In this document: positions 34,120 through 43,193 of the stretch, piece by piece | How the letters are laid out: the number at the start of each line of letters is the position of its first letter | How positions within the stretch are numbered: position 1 is the stretch's first letter | Origin: Mucilaginibacter psychrotolerans | Lineage (GTDB): Bacteria; Bacteroidota; Bacteroidia; Sphingobacteriales; Sphingobacteriaceae | Direction of reading: 5' to 3' | Assembly (NCBI RefSeq): GCF_004519315.1 | Contig: NZ_SOZE01000032.1 | Coordinates: 1-62,795, forward strand | DNA: 62,795 bases | Notes under the pieces: generated by a model | Database searches by the model: none | The model's input: the letters and a program-made list of their open reading frames with translations, nothing else | What the model was told of the DNA's origin: nothing | Program-made: the position numbers and the translations under genes

Positions 34120-36126
34120 ATGAAGAAGCTCCTTTTTTTGCTGTTAGCGTTTGGCGGTACTTCGGCATCAGCGCAGATGAACGATTATCCCATACAGCCT
34201 GTGGCCTTCACCAAGGTAACGCTGGTGGATAAATTCTGGAACTCGCGCATCGAAATCAACCGAACGGTTACCATTCCGGCATCTTTCGATCGTTGTAAAA
34301 CCACGGGCAGGATAAAGAATTTTGAGATGGCTGCTGAAGGCAAGGGCAAGTTTTGCACCGTTTACGCCTTTGATGATACCGATATCTACAAAACCATAGA
34401 GGGGGCCTCGTACTCGTTGGCCGTACACCCCGATAAGCAATTAGATGCCTACCTCGATTCGCTGATTGCCATTGTTGGCAAAGCGCAGGAAAAAGATGGC
34501 TACTTATACACCTACCGCACTATCGACCCCCTGCACCCCGGAGGTGCGGCCGGCCCCGAGCGTTGGGTAAAAGAGAACGAGCAAAGTCACGAACTATACT
34601 GCGCCGGCCATATGTACGAGGGTGCAGCCGCCCATTTTATGGCAACCGGCAAACGCAACTTTTTAAATATCGCTCTTAAAAATGCCGACCTGCTGGTAGC
34701 AACTTTCGGTCCGGGGAAAAGGGCCGTTGCGCCAGGCCACGAAATTGTAGAGATGGGCCTGGTACGCCTTTACCGCATCACGGGGAAAAAGGAATACCTT
34801 GATTTGGCTAAATTTTTCATAGATCAGCGCGGCAAAAAGCCTTACAATAAAAAAAGCAAAAACGTTTGGGAAAACGGCACCTACTATCAGGATGATAAAC
34901 CTGTCATTAATCAGGAGGAAGCCGAGGGCCACGCCGTGCGCGCCATGTACCTATACTCTGGTATGGCCGATGTGGCAGCCCTGACAGGCGACAAAGAATA
35001 CCTGGCAGCCATAGATAAGATATGGGATAACATGGTGGGAAAGAAAATGTACGTACAGGGCAGCATAGGTGCCGTTGGCGATGGCGAACGCTTTGGCGAT
35101 AATTACGAACTGCCCAACACCACTGCCTATAACGAAACCTGCGCCGCTATTGGTAGCGTGTTTTGGAACCAGCGCATGTTTTTATTGCACGGAGATGCTA
35201 AGTACATCGACGTGTTGGAAAAAGTATTGTACAACGGTCTTATATCCGGCGTTGGGTTGGATGGCAAATCATTCTTTTATACCAATGCCATGCAAATACA
35301 GGAGCATTTTAATCATCCCGATATCGAGCGCGAGCGTTCGGGCTGGTTCGTATGCTCTTGCTGCCCAACCAATATCGCCAGGCTCATCCCTTCGGTGCCG
35401 GGCTATATTTATGGGCAAAACGGCAAGGATGTGTTCGTGAACCTATTCATAAGCGGTACGGGGAGCATGCTGGTAAATAAAAAATCCTTGCAGATAACCC
35501 AGCAAAATAATTATCCATGGGATGGAGGGTTAGCCTTTATCATCAACCCTGCTTCGGCTATGGACATGAATTTCAAGATACGAATCCCCGGCTGGGCACA
35601 GAACCAGGCGGTACCATCAGATCTGTACAGCTATCAGCAACCCCTTAACAAGAAAGTAGTTATTAAGCTGAACGGTCAACCGGTAGATTACCAAATAGAA
35701 AAAGGTTACGCCGTCATCAGCAAAAAATGGAAAAAAGGCGACAAAGTAGAAATGCTGTTGCCTATGGATGTGCAGCGCGTGGTAGCCAGCGATAAACTAC
35801 CCAACGATGCCGGCAGAATAGCCCTGCAGCGCGGCCCGCTGATGTACGCCGCCGAGTGGAAGGATAACGGCGGCCTGGCCAGCAATATCATCATCCCTAA
35901 AGATGCGGTGTTCACCTCGCAATTTGATGCGGGCCTGCTCAATGGCGTAACCGTTTTAAAGGCCGATGTAAAGGCCATCAATATAGATGCCGATAAGCAA
36001 AGCATCAGCACCGAAACAAAAACGCTTACCGCCATACCCTACTACGCATGGGCCAACCGGGGTAAAGGAGAGATGATGGTTTGGTTTCCGGAACAGGTAA
36101 AATATGTCGATATTATCAGCCAATAA
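34120..36126 (+). CDS. Secreted GH127 beta-L-arabinofuranosidase
   Basis: This 668-residue glycosidase (ATG 34120, signal MKKLLFLLLAFGGTSASAQ) belongs to family GH127, whose founding enzyme HypBA1 removes beta-L-arabinofuranose from hydroxyproline-linked arabinans of extensin. The zinc and nucleophile residues are seen: Glu339 and Cys341 in AYNETCAAIG, then Cys412, Cys414 and Cys415 in VCSCCPTN. Glu330 in YELPNTT is in the place of the proposed acid residue. It lies 16 bases before a GH27 gene and upstream of a hydroxyproline degradation cluster, which supports an arabinosylated hydroxyproline substrate. Some family members act on other beta-L-arabinofuranosides. Confidence 0.9.
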   Translation: MKKLLFLLLAFGGTSASAQMNDYPIQPVAFTKVTLVDKFWNSRIEINRTVTIPASFDRCKTTGRIKNFEMAAEGKGKFCTVYAFDDTDIYKTIEGASYSLAVHPDKQLDAYLDSLIAIVGKAQEKDGYLYTYRTIDPLHPGGAAGPERWVKENEQSHELYCAGHMYEGAAAHFMATGKRNFLNIALKNADLLVATFGPGKRAVAPGHEIVEMGLVRLYRITGKKEYLDLAKFFIDQRGKKPYNKKSKNVWENGTYYQDDKPVINQEEAEGHAVRAMYLYSGMADVAALTGDKEYLAAIDKIWDNMVGKKMYVQGSIGAVGDGERFGDNYELPNTTAYNETCAAIGSVFWNQRMFLLHGDAKYIDVLEKVLYNGLISGVGLDGKSFFYTNAMQIQEHFNHPDIERERSGWFVCSCCPTNIARLIPSVPGYIYGQNGKDVFVNLFISGTGSMLVNKKSLQITQQNNYPWDGGLAFIINPASAMDMNFKIRIPGWAQNQAVPSDLYSYQQPLNKKVVIKLNGQPVDYQIEKGYAVISKKWKKGDKVEMLLPMDVQRVVASDKLPNDAGRIALQRGPLMYAAEWKDNGGLASNIIIPKDAVFTSQFDAGLLNGVTVLKADVKAINIDADKQSISTETKTLTAIPYYAWANRGKGEMMVWFPEQVKYVDIISQ

Positions 36127-36142
36127 ACCAAATCCCTATTAA

Positions 36143-38338
36143 ATGAAAAAGATATTCGCCATTTTGTTCCTGCTGGTCTGCTTTGCAAAGGCCGATGCGC
36201 AGGTTTCACTTGCCTCCGGCTGGAAATTCATGCCCGGCGACAGCACCATCTATAGTGATGCAACCTATAACGACAGCCAATGGAAACCCATTGATGTAGC
36301 CAAACCCTGGGAGCAGCAAGGCTATCCAGATCGTAACGGTTTCGGCTGGTATCGCCTGCGTGTAACAATCCCCGTATCATTAAAAAACAATGCATACTTA
36401 AAAGATAGCCTCAGTTTTGATTTGCAGAATGTTGACGATAACGACGAGATGTATCTCAACGGTAAGCTGGTAGCCAAAACGGGTAGTAATATCAAAGAAG
36501 GCCACTATGGCCCGCGCCGCTATGTACTGGCCGCCAACAACCCAGCTATTTTGTGGGATAAAGAAAACGTAATCGCCATACGCATATTTGATACCGGCGG
36601 CGATGGCGGACTTTACGGCAATAAGTTCAGCATCAGCATGAACGATATTATGGATTACGTTTCCATCAACACCGAAGCGGAATTCATTTACGGCGACAAG
36701 AACAGCGTAGGCAAATCTGTCAAGCTGGTATCAAAAGGCAGCTATGCCTACAAAGGCAAACTGGATTTTACAGTTACCGACCCGGAGACAGGCAAAGTGC
36801 TTTATCAAAAAACAAACAAAGCGGCTTTCACAAACCACAAGCCGTTTACCTATACTTTCAACGCAGCCGCGCTCGAGAGGAAATCGTACGTGCTGAGCTA
36901 CGTGTTTACCGATAGCTTATCGGGAACCAAAATTGTAAAAACAGAAAGTACACCGTATATCCTCACACCGGCACCATCGGCACAGCCAAAAATAAATGGT
37001 CCCGAGGTTTATGGTGCAAGACCGGGTAACCCCTTTTTGTACCTGATACCTGCAACGGGGCAAAAACCCATTACCTATAAAGCTGCAGGTTTACCCAAAG
37101 GGTTAACGCTGGATAGCAAAACCGGCATCATCACCGGCGCAATTACCCCCAAAGGCGATTATTACGTAACGCTTACGGCAAGCAATGCATTGGGCAGCAA
37201 CAGCAAAAAAATTACCATTAGTATAGGCGATAAAATTGGCCTGACCCCAGCTTTGGGCTGGAACAGCTGGAACGCCTTCGGACTGAGCGTGGATGACGCC
37301 CGCGTGCGCACCGCCGCCAACACAATGATACAAAAACTGGCCGCTTACGGCTGGAACTACGTGAATATAGACGATGGATGGGAAATAGATAAACGCCTGC
37401 CAAACGGTGCGATTACGACCAACAGCAAGTTCCCGGATATGAAAGCCACAACTGCTTATGTACATAGCCTGGGGCTTAAGATGGGTATTTACTCATCGCC
37501 CGGCCCAACTACCTGCGGCGGCTACTTAGGCAGCTGGCAGCACGAGGACCAGGATGCCCAAACCTATGGCGACTGGGGTATCGACTACCTGAAATACGAT
37601 TGGTGCTCATACAGCGAAGTAACAGCTTCGAAGCCAACGCTTGATGATTTAAAGAAACCTTATCAGGTAATACGCAAATCATTGGATAAAGTAAACCGTG
37701 ATATTATGCTGAGCTTTTGCCAATATGGCTGGGGCAAAGTGTGGGAGTGGGGCACCGAAACCGGTGGCAACAGCTGGCGCACTACAGGCGATATTGAAGA
37801 TACCTGGCAGAGCATGTCGCACATTGGTTTTAACCAGGACGAAGCCGCTAAGTTTGCGCAGCCCGGTCACTTTAACGACCCCGATATGCTGGTTGTAGGC
37901 AAAGTAGGCTGGGGGCCAACCCTGCATAACAGTCGTCTTACTGCCGATGAGCAATATACGCACATCAGCTTGTGGAGCTTGCAGTCGGTACCACTGTTAA
38001 TAGGTTGTGATATGGGTGCGCTGGATAAATTTACCCTTAACTTGCTTACCAACAGCGAAGTGCTGGCCATAGATCAGGATGCATTGGGCAAAGCTGCCCG
38101 CCAAATTGTAAAGGGCGATACCTACCAGATATGGGTAAAACAAATGAAAGACGGTAGCAGGGCAATAGGCCTGTTTAACCTGAGCGATAAGTACCAAACC
38201 ATTACGCTGGATAGCCAAACAGCAGGTGCATATACCAGCATCCGCAACGTATGGCAACAAAAGGATTTGGCCAAAAGCGCAGGCGATTTTAAAGCCAGCG
38301 TAGCGCCACACGGTGTGTTGTTGCTGAGGGTGAATTAG
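36143..38338 (+). CDS. Secreted GH27 alpha-galactosidase with accessory domains
   Basis: This 731-residue protein has a signal peptide (residues 1-20) and an N-terminal galactose-binding-like jelly-roll domain (about 22-170, GH2-type sugar-binding pattern RNGFGWYRLRV). An Ig-like putative sugar-binding domain follows (about 285-360, GLPKGLTLDSKTGIITG), then a GH27 (alpha/beta)8 barrel from about 368 (GLTPALGWNSWNAFG). The nucleophile is Asp486 in DYLKYDWC, and the acid/base aspartate is probably in RTTGDIEDTW. It hydrolyses alpha-galactosides; extensin serine carries alpha-galactose, so with the GH127 gene 16 bases upstream a plant glycoprotein target is plausible. Confidence 0.92.
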   Translation: MKKIFAILFLLVCFAKADAQVSLASGWKFMPGDSTIYSDATYNDSQWKPIDVAKPWEQQGYPDRNGFGWYRLRVTIPVSLKNNAYLKDSLSFDLQNVDDNDEMYLNGKLVAKTGSNIKEGHYGPRRYVLAANNPAILWDKENVIAIRIFDTGGDGGLYGNKFSISMNDIMDYVSINTEAEFIYGDKNSVGKSVKLVSKGSYAYKGKLDFTVTDPETGKVLYQKTNKAAFTNHKPFTYTFNAAALERKSYVLSYVFTDSLSGTKIVKTESTPYILTPAPSAQPKINGPEVYGARPGNPFLYLIPATGQKPITYKAAGLPKGLTLDSKTGIITGAITPKGDYYVTLTASNALGSNSKKITISIGDKIGLTPALGWNSWNAFGLSVDDARVRTAANTMIQKLAAYGWNYVNIDDGWEIDKRLPNGAITTNSKFPDMKATTAYVHSLGLKMGIYSSPGPTTCGGYLGSWQHEDQDAQTYGDWGIDYLKYDWCSYSEVTASKPTLDDLKKPYQVIRKSLDKVNRDIMLSFCQYGWGKVWEWGTETGGNSWRTTGDIEDTWQSMSHIGFNQDEAAKFAQPGHFNDPDMLVVGKVGWGPTLHNSRLTADEQYTHISLWSLQSVPLLIGCDMGALDKFTLNLLTNSEVLAIDQDALGKAARQIVKGDTYQIWVKQMKDGSRAIGLFNLSDKYQTITLDSQTAGAYTSIRNVWQQKDLAKSAGDFKASVAPHGVLLLRVN

Positions 38339-38393
38339 GTAGCCCCCCAAACCCTATCGGCTCGTGAGCGGAAGGGCTTAAAAAAATAAAACG

Positions 38394-38490
38394 CGTCATT
38401 GCGAGCGATAGCGCGGCAATCATCGGCTTGTAGAGCCGCCATGCAAGTCCGACCTGCTTGCCGGTGATTGCTTCGTTCCTCGCAATGACG
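38394..38490. repeat. TCATTGCGAG-type palindromic repeat, copy 1
   Basis: CGTCATTGCGAG (38394-38405) and CTCGCAATGACG (38479-38490) are perfect inverted ends around GGCAATCATCGGC and GCCGGTGATTGCTTCG, which also pair. The element fills the gap between the GH27 and Pyr4H2C deaminase genes. Confidence 0.85.
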
Positions 38491-38518
38491 TTGAAGATAA
38501 ATAATAAAGTAAAATAAT

Positions 38519-39466
38519 ATGAGTATAGTATGGAAAGGGGTATTCCCCGCGGTAACAACAAAGTTTACCGACAATGATGAATTAGATTTTGACGCGTTTG
38601 ATAAGAATATCGAGGCGCAGCTAGAGGCCGGTGCAAACGGTATAGTACTTGGCGGTACGCTGGGCGAGGCAAGCGTGTTAAGCGAAGCAGAGAAGATTGC
38701 GCTGCTGGAACATACCGTTAAGGTGGTTAACAAGCGTGCATATGTAGTGTTGAACATTGCCGAGCAAACAACCAAAGGCGCGTTGCAGTGTGCAAAAAAT
38801 GCCGAAAAATATGGAGCGGATGGTTTAATGATGCTGCCGCCGATGCGCTACAAAGCCGACGATGCCGAAACGGTAAGGTATTTTGCAGATGTGGCCCAAA
38901 GTACGCACTTGCCTATCATGATATATAATAACCCCATCGATTATAAGATTGAGGTTACATTGGATATGTTTGAAGAGCTGGCTCAATACCCGAATATCCA
39001 GGCGGTAAAAGAATCAACCCGCGATGTAAGCAACGTAACCCGTATGATCAACCGTTTCGGCGATAGGTTCGCGATTATGACAGGTGTTGATACGTTAGCC
39101 CTCGAAAGCCTTTTTATGGGTGCCGACGGCTGGATAGCCGGTTTGGTTGATGCCTTCCCGCGTGAAACGGTAGCTGTTTTCCGTTTGGCTAAAGCCGGAC
39201 GTATGCAGGAGGCTCTGGCTATTTACCGCTGGTTTTTGCCTGTGCTGGAGCTGGATATCCATCCAAAACTGGTACAATACATTAAGCTTGCCGAAAGCGT
39301 AACTGGCCTGGGTACCGAAACCGTACGCCTGCCGCGCTTGAAAGTTGTAGGCAGCGAGCGCGAAAGGGTTTTAAAGATAATTAACGATGCCGTTAAAAAT
39401 CGCCCCGAACTGCCTGCCGGTAGCTGGGGTGTAGAAGCGGAAGTGGATGTGACCGGGGTGAGCTAA
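38519..39466 (+). CDS. DapA-family lyase, probable 1-pyrroline-4-hydroxy-2-carboxylate deaminase
   Basis: This 315-residue class I aldolase-like protein of the dihydrodipicolinate synthase family has Schiff-base Lys164 in AVKESTRDV and the catalytic Tyr136 in IMIYNNP. The DapA signature GTTGE is changed to GTLGE (46-50), which argues against lysine synthesis. In the context of hydroxyproline epimerase, a D-amino-acid-type flavoenzyme and a semialdehyde dehydrogenase, the likely reaction is deamination of Pyr4H2C to alpha-ketoglutarate semialdehyde. It begins the catabolic run, 180 bases after the GH27 gene. Confidence 0.85.
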   Translation: MSIVWKGVFPAVTTKFTDNDELDFDAFDKNIEAQLEAGANGIVLGGTLGEASVLSEAEKIALLEHTVKVVNKRAYVVLNIAEQTTKGALQCAKNAEKYGADGLMMLPPMRYKADDAETVRYFADVAQSTHLPIMIYNNPIDYKIEVTLDMFEELAQYPNIQAVKESTRDVSNVTRMINRFGDRFAIMTGVDTLALESLFMGADGWIAGLVDAFPRETVAVFRLAKAGRMQEALAIYRWFLPVLELDIHPKLVQYIKLAESVTGLGTETVRLPRLKVVGSERERVLKIINDAVKNRPELPAGSWGVEAEVDVTGVS

Positions 39467-39550
39467 GTGTTAGATATTAGCGGCAAGAGCATAGAGTTTA
39501 GCAAGATAAAGCTAAATTAGCTGCGACAACTGACCACGCTAACACCACCA

Positions 39551-39646
39551 CGTCATTATAAGCGATAGCGAGGCAATCATCGGTGAGCAGGGCCGCTCTG
39601 TAAGCCCAACCTGCTTGCCGATGATTGCTTCGTGCCTCGCAATGAC
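39551..39646. repeat. TCATTGCGAG-type palindromic repeat, copy 2
   Basis: CGTCATTATAAGCGATAGCGAGGC at the left and GCCTCGCAATGAC at the right frame an inner pair CAATCATCGG / CCGATGATTG. It is 75-80% like copy 1 by eye. It sits between the deaminase-like and dehydrogenase genes. Confidence 0.8.
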
Positions 39647-39677
39647 TGGGTGTTTAAATAGGTTTTAAATAGAACAC

Positions 39678-41255
39678 ATGAACACGCAAAACATAATAGG
39701 ATATTCGTTAGTACCCCCAACCGGTAAAAGCTTCAAGGCAATGAGCCCCGCAAGCAATACCGAACTTGAGGGCGACTTTTCGGCAGCAACTGCTGCCGAT
39801 GCCGATGCGGCCATGCAACTCGCCGACAAAGCATTTGCCGTTTACCGCCATACCGATGCCAAAACCAAAGCTGCCTTTTTGCGCAGTATTGCAGAAGGTA
39901 TCACCGCACTAGGCGATGAATTGCTTAATCGCTGCGCAGCAGAAACCGGTCTGCCTATTCCCCGTTTAACGGGCGAGCGTGGCAGGACCACCGGTCAGCT
40001 GAATATGTACGCCAACCTATTGGAAGAAGGTAGTTGGGTGGATGCTGTGGTAGATACCGCCATTCCAGACCGTACACCTTTACCCCGCGTAGATATCCGC
40101 AAAATGCTGGTGCCTATTGGCCCGGCGGTGGTGTTCGGCGCCAGCAATTTCCCTATGGCGTTTTCTGTTGCCGGCGGCGATACCGTTTCGGCACTGGCTG
40201 CCGGTTGCCCGGTAGTGGTTAAAGCGCATCCGGCACACCCGGGTGCGAGCGCATTGGTTGCCGAAGTAATTATGCAGGCGGCTAAAAAGCACAACCTGCC
40301 TGATGGCGTTTTTTCGCATTTGTTCGATGATGGTTATACCGTTGGTGAAACGTTGGTGAAGCATCCTAAAACAAAAATCGTAACCTTTACGGGTTCGCTT
40401 AAAGGCGGCATGGCATTGGTGAAAATGGCGCGCGAGCGCGATGAGCCTATCCCGGTATTTGCCGAAATGGGCAGCATTAATCCGGTAATATTATTGCCGC
40501 AGGCCCTGCAAAACCGTGCCGAAGAACTGGCTAAAACCTACGGCGAATCTATCACTATGAGTGCGGGGCAGTTTTGTACCAACCCGGGCTTATTGCTCGC
40601 CGTAAAATCAGAAGGCTTGGATAGGTTTAAAGCCGCCCTTGGCTCAGCCATAGTAAATGTAAACTCGGCTACAATGCTCACTGCCGGTATCTGCAGCAAT
40701 TACCAAAAACTTTCCAAAGAAAGGATGGGTAGTGATGAAGTAGTGGTTATTGGGAAATCAGAGAAACTGAATACCGAAAGCGCAAACCAGGCACTGGCTG
40801 TGGTAAGCGAAATAGCGGCTTCAGATTTCCTGGCGGATGAAAAATTCAAGGAAGAGGTCTTTGGTCCATATAGCATGTTGGTAGTTGCCGACGATGTGGC
40901 ACAGTTAGAAACCGTTATCGGCTCCCTGCAAGGGCAGTTAACTGCTACCATTATGGCCGAAAGGGAGGAATTGGCCATGTACGAAACCATGATAGATAAA
41001 CTATCAGCCATAGCCGGTCGTGTGATACTGAACGGCCCGCCAACAGGTGTGGAGGTAGGCAACGCCATGCAGCATGGCGGCCCGTTCCCGGCCACATCTG
41101 ATAGCAGGTTTACTTCAGTAGGTACAGGTGCTATCAAGCGTTTTGTGCGCCCCGTAGCCTGGCAAAACTGGGATAACGCCCTGCTGCCCGATGCCCTGAA
41201 AGACGAAAATCCGCTGGGCATATGGCGGCTATTTAATAATGAATGGAGTAAATAG
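39678..41255 (+). CDS. NADP-dependent alpha-ketoglutarate semialdehyde dehydrogenase
   Basis: This 525-residue aldehyde dehydrogenase carries the ALDH general base in PVFAEMGSINPV (near 267) and the catalytic cysteine in MSAGQFCTNPG (near 300). FGASNFPMAFSVAGGDTVSAL near 155 forms the nucleotide-binding part. The PAHPGASALVAE and NGPPTGVEVGNAMQHGGPFP segments are characteristic of the ketoglutarate-semialdehyde / 2,5-dioxovalerate subgroup. It would finish hydroxyproline (or pentose/uronate) degradation by making 2-oxoglutarate. The neighbours favour hydroxyproline. Confidence 0.92.
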   Translation: MNTQNIIGYSLVPPTGKSFKAMSPASNTELEGDFSAATAADADAAMQLADKAFAVYRHTDAKTKAAFLRSIAEGITALGDELLNRCAAETGLPIPRLTGERGRTTGQLNMYANLLEEGSWVDAVVDTAIPDRTPLPRVDIRKMLVPIGPAVVFGASNFPMAFSVAGGDTVSALAAGCPVVVKAHPAHPGASALVAEVIMQAAKKHNLPDGVFSHLFDDGYTVGETLVKHPKTKIVTFTGSLKGGMALVKMARERDEPIPVFAEMGSINPVILLPQALQNRAEELAKTYGESITMSAGQFCTNPGLLLAVKSEGLDRFKAALGSAIVNVNSATMLTAGICSNYQKLSKERMGSDEVVVIGKSEKLNTESANQALAVVSEIAASDFLADEKFKEEVFGPYSMLVVADDVAQLETVIGSLQGQLTATIMAEREELAMYETMIDKLSAIAGRVILNGPPTGVEVGNAMQHGGPFPATSDSRFTSVGTGAIKRFVRPVAWQNWDNALLPDALKDENPLGIWRLFNNEWSK

Positions 41256-41360
41256 GTGAATGGTAAATGGAGAGTGGTGAATGGTTGCAAAGCTGAATAC
41301 TATTAAATGCACCGTAACCACCGAACCAACCACTCTCCATTCAACTACTCACCACTCACC
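41255..41360. repeat. Imperfect palindrome between dehydrogenase and epimerase genes
   Basis: GGTGAATGGT...ATGGAGAGTGGTGAATGGTT on the left pairs with AACCAACCACTCTCCAT...ACCACTCACC on the right (41255-41360). Similar wording (CCACTCACTACTCACCATTCATCGCTCACC) precedes the AraC gene at 44450-44480. It encodes nothing. Confidence 0.7.
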
Positions 41361-41368
41361 AAAATGAA

Positions 41369-42370
41369 ATGACTAAAACATTCTTCTGTATAGACGCGCA
41401 TACCTGCGGTAACCCTGTGAGGCTGGTTGCCGGTGGCGGCCCCAACTTAACCGGAGCCAACATGAGCGAGAAGCGCCAGCGCTTTTTAAAAGAATACGAC
41501 TGGATACGCAAAGGCCTGATGTTTGAGCCGCGCGGGCACGATATGATGAGCGGCAGTATCCTTTATCCGCCTCACGATCCGGCTAACGACGTAGCTGTAC
41601 TATTCATAGAAACCAGCGGTTGCCTGCCCATGTGCGGGCATGGTACTATCGGTACCATTACCATCGCGGTAGAAGAGGGCCTAATCACCCCAAAAACGCC
41701 AGGCATTATCCGTATGGAGGCACCTGCCGGTTTGGTACTTATTTCCTACAAACAAGTGGGCGGTAAGGTAAAATCGGTGAAGCTGGTAAACGTAGCCTCG
41801 TATCTGGATTCGGAAGGGCTGGAGGTAGAATGCCCCGATTTAGGGATGCTCACCGTGGATGTGGCTTACGGTGGTAATTTCTACGCGATAGTTGACCCTC
41901 AGGAGAATTTCGGCGGACTTGAAAACTACACCGCCGATCAATTGATATCCTGGAGCAGGGTGTTACGCACACGCATTAACGAAAAATATACCTTCGTTCA
42001 CCCGGAGAACCCTACCATCAATACCTGTACGCATATCCTGTGGGCAGGCAAAACCATATCGCCGGAGGCAACTGCCCGCAACGCGGTGTTTTATGGCGAT
42101 AAGGCGATAGACCGTTCACCCTGCGGCACAGGTACATCGGCACGTATGGCACAATGGCACGCCAAGGGAAAATTAAAAAAGGGCGACCAGTTCATCCACG
42201 AAAGCATCATCGGCAGCCAGTTCATCGGCACGGTGGAGGATGAAGTGACATTAGGCGGCAAGCCCGCCATTATCCCCGGCATAGAAGGCTGGGCAAAAGT
42301 GTACGGCTACAACACCATCAAAATTGATGATGAAGATGACCCGTACGCGCATGGTTTTCAGGTGATATAG
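41369..42370 (+). CDS. 4-hydroxyproline 2-epimerase
   Basis: This 333-residue proline-racemase-family enzyme has both catalytic cysteines: Cys89 in CLPMCGHGTIG and Cys252 in DRSPCGTGTSAR. Two cysteines mark racemase/epimerase activity; trans-3-hydroxyproline dehydratases have Thr at the second position. The reaction is trans-4-hydroxy-L-proline to cis-4-hydroxy-D-proline, the entry step of the pathway whose later enzymes are encoded next to it. Length is typical. The gap to the flavoenzyme gene is unusually long (823 bases) because repeats and a broken GIY-YIG gene are inserted. Confidence 0.93.
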   Translation: MTKTFFCIDAHTCGNPVRLVAGGGPNLTGANMSEKRQRFLKEYDWIRKGLMFEPRGHDMMSGSILYPPHDPANDVAVLFIETSGCLPMCGHGTIGTITIAVEEGLITPKTPGIIRMEAPAGLVLISYKQVGGKVKSVKLVNVASYLDSEGLEVECPDLGMLTVDVAYGGNFYAIVDPQENFGGLENYTADQLISWSRVLRTRINEKYTFVHPENPTINTCTHILWAGKTISPEATARNAVFYGDKAIDRSPCGTGTSARMAQWHAKGKLKKGDQFIHESIIGSQFIGTVEDEVTLGGKPAIIPGIEGWAKVYGYNTIKIDDEDDPYAHGFQVI

Positions 42371-42401
42371 AGCGGTTATCAACGAATATTTAATAGACTA
42401 T

Positions 42402-42528
42402 GTCATTGCGAGCCAGGGCAGCGCGGGGGGTAGGAGCGGCGAAGCAATCGCCTCACAATGCATTCGGTACGCAAGGTTAAGAAATTGCTTCGTCGCAACG
42501 TCACGCACACGGGCCGCCTCGCAATGAC
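42402..42528. repeat. TCATTGCGAG-type palindromic repeat, copy 3
   Basis: GTCATTGCGAG at 42402 and CTCGCAATGAC ending at 42528 frame a core with GCGGCGAAGCAATC and GAAATTGCTTCGTCGC. The right end continues as AAATTTGTTA, exactly as in copy 5, and leads straight into the GIY-YIG reading frame. Confidence 0.85.
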
Positions 42529-42549
42529 AAATTTGTTATTTTTGGTGTT

Positions 42550-42849
42550 ATGAAAATTCACGAATACTATGTTTATATTATTACCAATAAGGTGAATACG
42601 GTATTTTATGTAGGCGTGACAAATGATTTGGAGTGACGGATTTGGGAGCACAAACAAAAGGCGTACAAGGGCTTTACCGCTAGATATGAATGTAATAAAC
42701 TGGTTTATTACGAAGAGTTCCAGTGGATACAAGATGCTATCGCAAGAGAAAAACAATTGAAAGGCGGCTCGAGGCAAAAGAAAATAGACCTGGTTGTTAA
42801 AGATAATCCAGGGTGGGAGGATTTGAGCGAGGGGTGGTATGACGGATAA
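42550..42849 (+). pseudogene. GIY-YIG nuclease gene with an internal stop
   Basis: Read through, the frame encodes 99 residues of a small single-domain GIY-YIG nuclease: YYVYIITN and FYVGVTND form the GIY...YIG core, RIWEHK follows, and EKQLKGGSRQKKIDLV carries the metal-binding Glu. Codon 29 (42634-42636) is TGA, in the place of an arginine in the usual NDLERRIWEH sequence; a single C-to-T change from CGA explains it. The stop destroys the catalytic segment unless read through. A TATTTTTG -7-like box ends 7 bases before the ATG. Palindromic repeats flank the gene on both sides. Confidence 0.85.
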
Positions 42850-42879
42850 AAATAATTCATGATGCCGATGAGCATGGGC

Positions 42880-42962
42880 GACGAGATTGCTTCGTCGCGC
42901 AGCCCCGCCCGCTGGCCGCCTCGCAATGACAATGTGGATTTTTTCCGTTTTGTCATTGCGAG
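42880..42962. repeat. TCATTGCGAG-type repeat, partial copy 4
   Basis: GACGAGATTGCTTCGTCGCGCAGCCCCGCCC to CGCCTCGCAATGAC (42880-42930) is the right half of the element. A separate GTCATTGCGAG (42952-42962) lies just beyond it in the orientation of a left end. Confidence 0.75.
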
Positions 42963-43040
42963 TATCCATCAGGGGTAACCCTGAAAAAAAAGGTTATGAC
43001 GTGTAAAAAATTCACACTGGTAATCAACAACTTAAGGCCA

Positions 43041-43169
43041 CGTCATTATAAGCAGGGGCCGTGAACGGGGTAGGAGCGGCGAAGCAATCTCGTAGTTAGC
43101 AGAGCGGATATGCATGGTGACGAGATTGCTTCGTCGCGCAGCCCCACCCGCAGGCTGTCTCGCAATGAC
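43041..43169. repeat. TCATTGCGAG-type palindromic repeat, copy 5
   Basis: CGTCATTATAAGCAGGGGCC (from 43041) to CTCGCAATGAC (ending 43169), with inner GCGGCGAAGCAATCTCG and CGAGATTGCTTCGTCGC. Its right end shares AATGACAAATTTGTTA with copy 3. It lies 25 bases before the flavoenzyme ATG. Confidence 0.85.
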
Positions 43170-43193
43170 AAATTTGTTAAAGAATAAGATTAC

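Noticed and set aside
38519..39466. Lysine-pathway dihydrodipicolinate synthase
   Set aside because: The GTTGE motif is altered to GTLGE and the neighbours are hydroxyproline genes, so the deaminase role is preferred.
38394..43169. CRISPR or integron array formed by the TCATTGCGAG repeats
   Set aside because: Copies are irregularly spaced, diverged and separated by whole genes; no integrase or cas gene is present.
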